Below are positions 1 through 5,680 of a stretch of DNA of 5,680 bases, piece after piece. This DNA comes from Solobacterium sp. GTDB lineage: Bacteria > Bacillota_I > Bacilli_A > Erysipelotrichales > Erysipelotrichaceae. Numbering within the stretch: position 1 is the stretch's first letter; every line of letters starts with the position of its first letter. Position numbers and translations under genes: made by a program. The notes beneath the pieces are model-generated. The model searched no databases, was not told where the DNA came from, and saw only the letters and a list, made by a program, of their open reading frames with translations. Where the stretch lies: the NCBI GenBank assembly GCA_017536845.1, contig JAFWCP010000228.1, positions 1-5,680 of the forward strand, read 5' to 3'.

Positions 1-1
1 G

Positions 2-673
2 CAGCGGGTCGCCATTGCCCGTACACTGGCCATGGACCCCGATGTGATCCTTCTGGATGAGCCGACAAGTGCTCTGGACCCCACAATGGTGGGTGAGGTG
101 CAGGAAGTCATCAGGAATCTCAGCGAAACCGGCAAGACCATGATGATCGTGACCCATGACATGAGCTTTGCCCGGACCATCTGCAGCCGGGTGCTGTATA
201 TAGACCAGGGCGGGATCTATGAAGACGGAACGCCGGAACAGATCTTCGATGATCCGCAGAAAGACATGACCCGCCGTTTCATCCGCCGCCTGAAGGTGCT
301 GGAACTGGCCGTGGACAGCCCGGAATATGATTTCCTCGGCGCGATCGGGAAAATCGATGAATACTGCTTCCGCAGCGATATCCCGCCCCGGGTGAAATAC
401 CGCATCCGCCTTGCCTTTGAGGAAATTGTCCAGCAGATGCTTTCCCCGCTGCTGGACCATACCGATATCCATGTCACGGTCGAATATGCGGCCGACAGTG
501 AACGGGCCGTCATGACCGTCAGCTATGGCGGCGGGCGTTTTGAGCTGGCTGATGCCGGCAATGAACTGTCCTACCATGTCCTGAAGCAGTCCGTCAGCGG
601 CCTGTCCTACGACTACAGCCCGGAAGCGGAACGCTCCAACACCATCCGTGTGATCATGCAGGAGAAACCATGA
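2..673 (+). CDS. Amino-acid-type ABC transporter ATP-binding protein with HATPase-like C-terminal extension (5' partial)
   Basis: This is the ATPase that would power the importer encoded next to it. The reading frame is open at the left edge (first full codon at base 2), so the Walker A and LSGG part are missing. The visible 223 residues begin with QRVAIARTLA, the end of the ABC signature helix. They continue with Walker B ILLDEP (Asp19, catalytic Glu20), the D-loop SALD (23-26) and the switch histidine in VTHD (His52). The match to the GlnQ/HisP family is clear as far as about residue 95, where family members normally end. About 120 further residues follow. Residues 130-220 resemble an anti-sigma-kinase-like HATPase domain: LAFEEIVQQ in the N-box position, a beta strand leading to SYGGGRF in the G1-box position, and a closing SNTIRVIM strand. 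The N-box Asn appears replaced by Gln145 and the G1 Asp by Ser174, so nucleotide binding there is doubtful. The ABC call is very secure; the tail assignment is an inference from pattern. Confidence 0.93.
   Translation, partial: QRVAIARTLAMDPDVILLDEPTSALDPTMVGEVQEVIRNLSETGKTMMIVTHDMSFARTICSRVLYIDQGGIYEDGTPEQIFDDPQKDMTRRFIRRLKVLELAVDSPEYDFLGAIGKIDEYCFRSDIPPRVKYRIRLAFEEIVQQMLSPLLDHTDIHVTVEYAADSERAVMTVSYGGGRFELADAGNELSYHVLKQSVSGLSYDYSPEAERSNTIRVIMQEKP
660..664 (+). promoter_or_regulatory. Shine-Dalgarno site for the transporter fusion gene
   Basis: AGGAG lies inside the last codons of the ATPase gene. It is 5 bases before the ATG at 670 and 8 bases before the in-frame ATG at 673. The sequence ATGATGA joins the ATPase stop (671-673) to both candidate starts, an arrangement typical of translational coupling. 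Spacing slightly favours the ATG at 673; the protein would differ by one methionine only. Confidence 0.7.
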
Positions 674-2913
674 TGAAAAAGAGCATACTGTGCATATTAA
701 GCCTGGTCCTTCTGGCCGGCTGCCGGCCGCAGGATAAGCCTGCCCTGACATCATTTGACCAGTTTACGGAACCCGGCATGGTCATCGGCATTCCCGGTGA
801 CATGCTGGAAATGAAGATGCTGAAGGAAGATTATCCTCAGGCTGAGATCAAGGCCATCAGCGATATGCCCCTTGCCTATCAGGATGTTGCCAACGGCAGG
901 ATGGATGCCGTTGTCTATACCCGCCGCCCGATGGAACTGGCCATCGCCAACGGGACATCCGGGGTGCGCCTGCTGGAGGAAAACTATAACGTGGACAAGG
1001 TGGCCGTGGCCCTTTCGCCGAAAAGTTCGATTGCCGGGCTGCAGGAAAAGATCAATGCCTTCATCAGGGAACTGAAAGAAGACGGCACCCTGGATGACAT
1101 GTATGAGCGCTGGGTTGACCGGGGCGAAGATACAATGCCGCAGATTCCTGCGCCTGATCATCCCTCCTTTACCCTGAAGGTGGGGACAACGGGCACCGTC
1201 ATGCCGTATACCTATTTTGTCGGGACACAGCTGAGCGGCTATGACATTGAACTGGCCTACCGGTTTGCGGCCTGGCTGGGGGCGGATGTCGAATTCAAAG
1301 TCTATGATTTCGGCGGGATCATCGCCGCTGCCGCTGCCGGTGAGATTGACTGTGTGATGTCCAACCTCTTTATGACCGACCAGAACCGTGACACCGTTCC
1401 CTGGTCTGACCCTCTTATGGAAGTGGAAATCACGGCCATGGTGCGGGACAGCAGCGAAACAAAGAACGCCGGCCCGGAGTATACGTCCTTTTCCCAGCTG
1501 AAAGGCAGGACGGTTTCGATGTTAACCGGAGCGCCGTTTGAAGAACTCCTCTTAAGCAAGGAACCGGATATCGGCAGTTTTACGACCTACAGTTCGACCT
1601 CGGATATGATCCTGGCGCTCAAATCCGGCAAGACGGATGCCTTCCTGTCCAACAACGCGATCGGCTCCCTTGCCGTCAACCGCAATCCCGAGCTTGCCCT
1701 GTTCCCGGAAAACCTGCAGGAAGCCGCCTTCGGCATTGCCTTCCATAAGGGGGATCCTGCCCTGGAACAATGGCAGGATGCCTTTGCGGAAATCACCGAA
1801 GAGGAAAAACAGGCGGTCTGGCAGAAATGGACAGGCGATGATGAAAGCATCAAAGTGCCGCTTGTCCAGGACTGGCCCGGCACAAACGGCACTGTAAAGG
1901 CAGCTGCCTGTGATACCCTGGAACCCATGAGCTATGTCGGGGCGGACGGAAAGGTCATGGGCTTTGACATCGACCTGATCCTGATGGCGGCAGAAAAGCT
2001 GGATGTCCATGTGGACTTCACCGGCATGGAGTTTTCCGCCGTCCTGGCCAGCGTGCAGGCCGGAAAAGCGGCTCTGGGGGCCGGCTCCATCATCATCACC
2101 GATGAGCGGAAGGAAGCGGTTGACTTTGCGGAATACTATCCGGCCGCCTTTGTCCTGGTGGTGCGGGGGACAAAAGCCGTATCGGATACGTCATTCTGGG
2201 CTTCCCTTGGCGCCAGCTTTGAAAGGACCTTCTTACGCGAAGAGCGCTGGAAGCTGTTCGCCGATGGTATGCTTACGACCTTGTTGATTACGGTGGTATC
2301 TGCCCTTGCCGGCACGACCCTTGGCTTTCTTGTCTTCCTGTGGTGCCGCAGCGGCAGGCGCCTGGCCAACGGGGTGACGAAAGTCTGCCTGTGGCTGGTG
2401 CAGGGCATGCCCATGGTGGTCCTGCTGATGATCCTGAACTACATCATCTTCGGAAAGCTCGCCATCAACGGCATCCTGGTCGCGGTCATGGGCTTTACGC
2501 TGACCTTCGGCGCCGGGGTGTACGGGCTGATGAAACTGGGCGTCGGGGCGGTGGACCGCGGCCAGTATGAAGCGGCTTACGCGCTTGGCTATACCCCGAA
2601 CAGAACCTTCTTCAAGATCATCCTGCCCCAGGCCATCCCCCACATCCTGCCTGCCTACCGGGGCGAACTTGTCGGCCTGATCAAGGCCACCGCCATTGTC
2701 GGCTATATCGCCGTCCAGGATCTGACGAAGATGGGCGACATTGTCCGCAGCCGGACGTACGAAGCCTTCTTCCCGTTGATTGCGGTGACGGTCATCTACT
2801 TTGTCCTGGAAGGGCTGCTGGGGTTCCTGGTCAGCCGGATCAGCGTGTCTTTCAATCCAAGACGCCGCCAGCCCTCGCAGATCCTGAAAGGGATTAAGAA
2901 AGAACAGTCCTGA
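670..2913 (+). CDS. ABC transporter substrate-binding lipoprotein/permease fusion (PAAT family)
   Basis: A single 747-residue chain combines the extracellular substrate receptor and the membrane channel of a polar-amino-acid-type importer. Residues 1-18 are a lipoprotein signal (KK, hydrophobic stretch, lipobox LAGC with Cys18). Binding lobes follow: C-lobe-like 27-150, N-lobe 167-258, C-lobe 272-388, N-lobe 405-500. Markers repeat at steady offsets: TSF at 27 and 272, NGRMDA/SGKTDA near 75 and 319, RW/KW at 147 and 386, GYDIEL/GFDIDL at 190 and 431. Residues 520-747 are a HisM-type permease with about five membrane segments (about 532-557, 571-594, 600-621, 665-685, 699-721) and the EAA loop, Glu634 to Gln654, which docks the ATPase. 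The chain overlaps the ATPase gene by 4 bases and is followed by a terminator, so the two genes form a complete importer. Related SBP-permease fusions exist in Firmicutes, but they usually have fewer lobes. The substrate cannot be named; an amino acid is the family default, yet key ligand residues diverge (see findings). Confidence 0.93.
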   Translation: MMKKSILCILSLVLLAGCRPQDKPALTSFDQFTEPGMVIGIPGDMLEMKMLKEDYPQAEIKAISDMPLAYQDVANGRMDAVVYTRRPMELAIANGTSGVRLLEENYNVDKVAVALSPKSSIAGLQEKINAFIRELKEDGTLDDMYERWVDRGEDTMPQIPAPDHPSFTLKVGTTGTVMPYTYFVGTQLSGYDIELAYRFAAWLGADVEFKVYDFGGIIAAAAAGEIDCVMSNLFMTDQNRDTVPWSDPLMEVEITAMVRDSSETKNAGPEYTSFSQLKGRTVSMLTGAPFEELLLSKEPDIGSFTTYSSTSDMILALKSGKTDAFLSNNAIGSLAVNRNPELALFPENLQEAAFGIAFHKGDPALEQWQDAFAEITEEEKQAVWQKWTGDDESIKVPLVQDWPGTNGTVKAAACDTLEPMSYVGADGKVMGFDIDLILMAAEKLDVHVDFTGMEFSAVLASVQAGKAALGAGSIIITDERKEAVDFAEYYPAAFVLVVRGTKAVSDTSFWASLGASFERTFLREERWKLFADGMLTTLLITVVSALAGTTLGFLVFLWCRSGRRLANGVTKVCLWLVQGMPMVVLLMILNYIIFGKLAINGILVAVMGFTLTFGAGVYGLMKLGVGAVDRGQYEAAYALGYTPNRTFFKIILPQAIPHILPAYRGELVGLIKATAIVGYIAVQDLTKMGDIVRSRTYEAFFPLIAVTVIYFVLEGLLGFLVSRISVSFNPRRRQPSQILKGIKKEQS

Positions 2914-2933
2914 AGAACCTGATATACCTTGCC

Positions 2934-2952
2934 TGAAATCCTGAGGATTTCA
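2934..2952 (+). other. Small hairpin upstream of the terminator
   Basis: TGAAATCC and GGATTTCA form an 8-bp stem around a TGA loop, 20 bases after the stop codon of the transporter fusion gene. It has no T-tract of its own. It may stabilise the 3' end of the message or assist the terminator that begins three bases later. The pairing is perfect; the role is inferred. Confidence 0.5.
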
Positions 2953-2954
2953 TG

Positions 2955-2987
2955 AAGCCGGATCATATCTCTGGTCCGGCTTTTTTT
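2955..2987 (+). terminator. Rho-independent terminator of the transporter operon
   Basis: AAGCCGGA (2955-2962) pairs with TCCGGCTT (2975-2982). The stem can extend by a T-G and a C-G pair to 10 bp around an 8-base loop. It runs directly into seven T residues (2981-2987). There is no matching T-tract on the other strand, so it acts in the + direction. It separates the importer genes from the MoxR cluster. Confidence 0.9.
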
Positions 2988-3013
2988 CGCAGGAAGCCGG
3001 AAGGGCAGATATT

Positions 3014-3037
3014 CAGTGAATCTTAAAAAGATCACTG
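3014..3037. promoter_or_regulatory. Operator-like inverted repeat upstream of the moxR-type gene
   Basis: CAGTGA at 3014-3019 and TCACTG at 3032-3037 are perfect inverted arms with a 12-base AT-rich centre. Allowing one bulged A, the arms extend to ten paired bases. The repeat covers the -35 region and ends 11 bases before the -10 box, so it would not be part of a transcript starting from that promoter. This is the position expected for a protein-binding site. No regulator gene is seen in the window, and the site matches no operator I recognise. Confidence 0.4.
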
Positions 3038-3045
3038 CCTATCTC

Positions 3046-3054
3046 TGTTATAAT
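3046..3054 (+). promoter_or_regulatory. Extended -10 promoter of the MoxR operon
   Basis: TGT followed by TATAAT (3049-3054) is a perfect extended -10 element for the housekeeping sigma factor. No good -35 box is present at 16-18 bases (the stretch there is A-rich), which extended -10 promoters tolerate. Transcription would start near 3060-3062, leaving a leader of about 18 bases before the ATG at 3079. Confidence 0.7.
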
Positions 3055-3065
3055 AAACGGAAGCA

Positions 3066-3072
3066 GGGAGGA
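3066..3072 (+). promoter_or_regulatory. Shine-Dalgarno site that fixes the MoxR start
   Basis: GGGAGGA is followed by a 6-base spacer and the ATG at 3079. An upstream in-frame GTG at 3016 has no such site and lies upstream of the -10 promoter, so 3079 is chosen as the start. Confidence 0.85.
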
Positions 3073-3078
3073 TACTGC

Positions 3079-3996
3079 ATGACAAAAATCAATGACATCA
3101 TCAATGAGATGAAAAAGACAATGAGCGGAAAGGACACGGTGCTGACCTGGATCGTGCTGACCGCCCTGGCCAACGGCCATGTGCTGCTGGAAGATATTCC
3201 CGGCGTGGGCAAGACAACCATTGCCGTCACCCTGGCCAAGGTCCTGGGGCTGACCCATGGCCGGGTGCAGTTTACTCCTGACGTACTGCCTTCGGACATT
3301 ACCGGTTTCTCCGTCTACCAGAAGGAAAGCGGTACACTGGTCTATCAGCCCGGCGTCATTTTCTGCAACCTGTTCCTGGCAGATGAGCTCAACCGTGCCA
3401 CCTCCCGCACCCAGTCGGCTCTGCTGGAGGCAATGGAAGAAGGGCAGGTGACCGTTGACGGCATCAGCCGCAGGCTGCCGGATCCCTTTTTTGTGCTGGC
3501 CACCCAGAACCCGACCGGCTCGGCCGGCACGCAGCTGCTGCCGGATTCGCAGATCGACCGTTTCATGGTGCGCCTGTCCATCGGCTATCCCGACCGCAGG
3601 GCGGAAATCCGGATGGCCAAGGACCGGATGCTCTCTAATCCGATGCTCACCGTGAAAACGGTTGTCAGCCCGGCGGAGTTTGCGGCCATGAAGCAGCAGA
3701 TCAACCGGATTTATGTCCATGACGAGGTCATCGCCTATGCGGTAGACCTTGTGGAAGCAACAAGAAAAGATAAGAATTTCGCCCAGGGCGGCTCGCCCCG
3801 GGCCACGCTTGCCCTGATTGCTTTGGCCAAGGCCATCGCCGGGTATGAAGAGCGTGACTACGTACTGCCGAAGGATATTGCCCTGGCATATCCGAAAGTG
3901 CTCACTCACCGTGTCCATCCGCACCGTGATGCCAGACTGACGGTTGAGGCCGCCCTGGACGCCATCCTCAAGCAGTACAGACAGCCGAAGGTATGA
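3079..3996 (+). CDS. MoxR-family AAA+ ATPase
   Basis: A cytoplasmic AAA+ ATPase of the MoxR group, thought to act as a chaperone that remodels or activates partner proteins encoded in the same operon. The 305-residue protein is of the usual family length. Walker A is PGVGKTT (41-47, Lys45), Walker B is LFLADE (98-103, Asp102 and Glu103) followed by LNRA, and sensor 1 lies in ATQNP (Asn144). The LPDSQIDRF segment (154-162) carries the arginine-finger candidate Arg161, and the sensor 2 region is GGSPRA (237-242, Arg241). All catalytic motifs are intact, so it should be active. The start at 3079 follows a strong ribosome binding site; the longer frame from a GTG at 3016 would begin upstream of the promoter's -10 box. 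It is the first gene of its operon, and the next gene begins one base after its stop. Its specific target in this organism cannot be read from the sequence. Confidence 0.96.
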   Translation: MTKINDIINEMKKTMSGKDTVLTWIVLTALANGHVLLEDIPGVGKTTIAVTLAKVLGLTHGRVQFTPDVLPSDITGFSVYQKESGTLVYQPGVIFCNLFLADELNRATSRTQSALLEAMEEGQVTVDGISRRLPDPFFVLATQNPTGSAGTQLLPDSQIDRFMVRLSIGYPDRRAEIRMAKDRMLSNPMLTVKTVVSPAEFAAMKQQINRIYVHDEVIAYAVDLVEATRKDKNFAQGGSPRATLALIALAKAIAGYEERDYVLPKDIALAYPKVLTHRVHPHRDARLTVEAALDAILKQYRQPKV

Positions 3997-3997
3997 C

Positions 3998-4891
3998 ATG
4001 TTTCTGAACTGGATCATTTACATTGAATTATTCATCGGGGTGCTGGTGCTCTATTTCGCCAATACCGGCTGGCTTTCCGCGTATCTGCTGATCATGATCG
4101 TGCTGCTGCCGGTGTTTTCGCTTGTCTGCAACCGGATCAGCGCTGACAAGGCCGAAGCCGTGATCCTGCAGCAGGGCAGCTGGCTGGTCATGCGTATTGA
4201 AAGCACGAAGAAACAGACCCTGTACGGCTATGCGGACGTGACTGTCCGTGACCTGCTGGCCGGGGAAAAGGAAAAAAAGCGGGTGGGGCTGTCCCGACAG
4301 GATACATCGATCTGTGAATGCGTGCATGCCGGTGCCTACCGGGTCGATGTGCGCCGGGCCTGTCTCAGCGATATGGTCGGCCTGTTTCAAAGACGGATTG
4401 CCCATCCCGCCCACAAGGAAGTCATCATCTATCCCGAACCGCTGCCGCCCGGAGAAGATCCGGATTATTCGTCGCTGCAGAAGCGGGCCTGGCATCCCAA
4501 GCCCGGCGGCGGCTTTTCGGAAGTGCATGAAATCCGCGAATACCAGCCCGGCGACGCGATGCGTTCGGTGCACTGGAAGCTGTCGGCCAAAAAGGACGAC
4601 CTGCTGATCCGGGAAGCCCAGGAAGAAGACCGCCGGGCGGCCTATCTGACCTATGAAAAGGTCTATGACAGAACGGTCATGGACGGCATTCTCGGGGAAC
4701 TGCTGTATCTTTCCGATGCCCTGCTGGCAATGGACCAGCCGCACTTTATCTATGCCGACCGCATCAGCGACCGTACATCACAGAAAGAAGTCTTCGAAAA
4801 AATCCTGCGTGGGGAAGCTGAGCGCAGCACGGGCAAGGTGCCGTATGATGCCTGGCTGTACCATGTGAAGGGAGGAAACCACAATGTATGA
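3998..4891 (+). CDS. DUF58 domain protein, short form
   Basis: This is the usual partner of MoxR ATPases: a membrane-anchored protein with a von Willebrand A-like domain and no agreed biochemical function. The 297-residue chain has two N-terminal membrane segments (about 5-21 and 25-44), then a beta-rich region. The DUF58 signature follows at 180-206, with REYQPGD (180-186) and SVHWKLSAKKDDLLIRE (190-206). About 90 residues follow the signature, so the protein is shorter than the roughly 400 residues common in the family. The place where many members have an Asp-x-Ser MIDAS-like motif reads YLTYEKV here, so metal binding is unlikely. The start is the ATG at 3998, one base after the MoxR stop, with a weak AAGG site at 3988-3991. 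An alternative ATG at 3944 lies deep inside the MoxR gene and is not favoured. It overlaps the next gene by 8 bases. Confidence 0.92.
   Translation: MFLNWIIYIELFIGVLVLYFANTGWLSAYLLIMIVLLPVFSLVCNRISADKAEAVILQQGSWLVMRIESTKKQTLYGYADVTVRDLLAGEKEKKRVGLSRQDTSICECVHAGAYRVDVRRACLSDMVGLFQRRIAHPAHKEVIIYPEPLPPGEDPDYSSLQKRAWHPKPGGGFSEVHEIREYQPGDAMRSVHWKLSAKKDDLLIREAQEEDRRAAYLTYEKVYDRTVMDGILGELLYLSDALLAMDQPHFIYADRISDRTSQKEVFEKILRGEAERSTGKVPYDAWLYHVKGGNHNV
4870..4875 (+). promoter_or_regulatory. Shine-Dalgarno site for the third operon gene
   Basis: GGGAGG sits inside the end of the DUF58 gene, 8 bases before the ATG at 4884. A second ATG at 4888 is in a frame that stops after three codons, so the site decides the start at 4884. 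Confidence 0.8.
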
Positions 4892-5680
4892 GTGGTTAAT
4901 TGAAATCGCGGACGCCTTTCTTCCTTACGGGGCGGCAAGGAAGTTCACGCCGGAAAACATTGCCCGCTTTCTTCTGGCCTGGGTGCTGTCGTTTGCGGCC
5001 GGTTTTTTCGCCGCCATGTCCATGAAGACGGCGTATGCCCTGCCGGCAACGGTCACCTGGCTCGCCCTTTTCAGCCTGTATTTTTCCTGGCTGTTCACAT
5101 GCATGTTCCTGCTGAAAAAGAAATGCTGGTACATGCTGCCGTTCCTGTTCCCGATGGCTGTCTATATGCACGAATCCTGGCCGGATCTGCGGGCCGGGGC
5201 CATCCTGGCCGCGTCCATGTTCTATGACCATCTGGCCAGCGCGGATTATTTCTTCCGCAACATGAACCTGGTCTTTGAACATGTGGATATCAAGACCTGC
5301 ACCATCTTCCTGCAGGCTGCCAGCCTGCCGCTGACCTTCACCATGGCGTACTGCTGCCTGCGGAAAGGACGGACGCTGCTGAACTTTATCGTGGCGGTGC
5401 CGTATTTCGCGGTGTGCCTGATCCTGAACAACCGCACCCCGGCCCCCTGGGCCCTGCTGGGCATGATTACTTCGCTGGCGGCCTGTTTTCTGACCCGTAC
5501 CGTCCGCCGCAGCAATGATGAGTTTGCCTGGCGCAGCTGCCTGCGGACAACGGTGCTGACCCTGCTTGTCTTTGCCGTGCCGCTGGTTCTGTTAAGGCCG
5601 CTGTCATATCACCGTTCCCGATGGGCGATTGAGCTGCATGACAGCCTGCAGGCCTTTTCCCGCCGCCATGCCATCTTCTA
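4884..5680 (+). CDS. Multi-span membrane protein, third gene of the MoxR-DUF58 operon (3' partial)
   Basis: The frame stays open from the ATG at 4884 to the right edge (265 codons plus two bases), so the gene is incomplete. It begins MYEWLIEIAD and contains about seven or eight hydrophobic segments: near 28-46, 53-76, 82-95, 103-116, 138-158, 165-182, 188-204 and 221-239. Short loops are rich in Lys and Arg, for example LKKK at 77-80 and RTVRR at 205-209. It has a strong ribosome binding site and overlaps the DUF58 gene by 8 bases, so it is translated with it. In many bacteria the third gene of MoxR-DUF58 operons encodes a TgpA/DUF3488-type protein: a block of membrane helices followed by a transglutaminase-like domain. 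Position and topology fit this, but no catalytic residues are visible and I recognise no diagnostic motif in the helices. The coding assignment is firm; the family is an inference from context. Confidence 0.85.
   Translation, partial: MYEWLIEIADAFLPYGAARKFTPENIARFLLAWVLSFAAGFFAAMSMKTAYALPATVTWLALFSLYFSWLFTCMFLLKKKCWYMLPFLFPMAVYMHESWPDLRAGAILAASMFYDHLASADYFFRNMNLVFEHVDIKTCTIFLQAASLPLTFTMAYCCLRKGRTLLNFIVAVPYFAVCLILNNRTPAPWALLGMITSLAACFLTRTVRRSNDEFAWRSCLRTTVLTLLVFAVPLVLLRPLSYHRSRWAIELHDSLQAFSRRHAIF

Noticed and set aside
3016..3078. N-terminal extension of the MoxR protein from a GTG at 3016
   Set aside because: It would begin upstream of the promoter's -10 box and inside the inverted repeat, and no ribosome binding site precedes it. 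The ATG at 3079 has an excellent one.
3944..3997. N-terminal extension of the DUF58 protein from an ATG at 3944
   Set aside because: It would overlap 53 bases of the MoxR coding region with a Ser/Pro-rich peptide that looks like an out-of-frame translation. The ATG at 3998 starts just before the first membrane segment.
3013..4017. A 334-codon open frame on the minus strand across the whole MoxR gene
   Set aside because: It mirrors a gene with complete AAA+ motifs. Its translation shows no recognisable domain, and long antisense frames are common opposite GC-rich third codon positions.
4028..4744. A 238-codon minus-strand frame opposite the DUF58 gene
   Set aside because: The + strand carries the clear DUF58 signature, and the antisense translation is low-complexity and rich in His, Gln and Gly, as expected of a shadow frame.
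4896..5515. Minus-strand frames opposite the last gene
   Set aside because: The + strand frame from 4884 is open to the window edge, has a strong ribosome binding site and encodes regular membrane helices. The minus-strand frames have neither.
1..5680. CRISPR arrays, tRNA or rRNA genes, insertion sequences
   Set aside because: No spaced direct repeats, cloverleaf-like sequence, rRNA motifs, transposase motifs or terminal inverted repeats were seen.

Overview
The window holds two gene clusters, all on the + strand, separated by a 165-base intergenic region with a terminator and a promoter. The DNA is moderately GC-rich with many G/C third codon positions. The lipoprotein signal, strong GGGAGG-type ribosome binding sites, an extended -10 promoter and the gene families suggest a Gram-positive (Firmicutes/Bacillota) bacterium. 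A relatively GC-rich gut lineage such as the Erysipelotrichia is a guess from protein style, not something the sequence proves.

Cluster 1 (1-2987) is a two-gene amino-acid-type ABC importer (PAAT / HisP-GlnQ family). The first gene, cut by the left edge, is the ATPase. It carries a roughly 120-residue C-terminal extension that looks like a degenerate GHKL/HATPase domain. The second gene overlaps it by 4 bases and encodes one 747-residue lipoprotein that combines substrate-binding lobes with the permease. The binding part reads as C-lobe, N-lobe, C-lobe, N-lobe, a tandem repeat of about 242 residues with the lobes in reversed order, followed by a HisM-type membrane domain with its EAA loop. 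The whole importer would therefore need only two polypeptides. A rho-independent terminator closes the cluster.

Cluster 2 (about 3014 to beyond 5680) is the start of a MoxR operon. An extended -10 promoter, overlapped upstream by a 6-12-6 dyad (CAGTGA-N12-TCACTG), precedes a MoxR-family AAA+ ATPase, a short DUF58 protein and a multi-span membrane protein that runs off the right edge. The last gene sits where these operons usually carry a DUF3488/transglutaminase-like membrane protein, but the catalytic part would lie outside the window. The three genes are tightly packed (1-base gap, then an 8-base overlap), so they are probably co-transcribed. MoxR ATPases are thought to act as chaperones for partner proteins encoded beside them.

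The two most distinctive points are the C-N-C-N binding-lobe architecture of the transporter and the HATPase-like tail on its ATPase.
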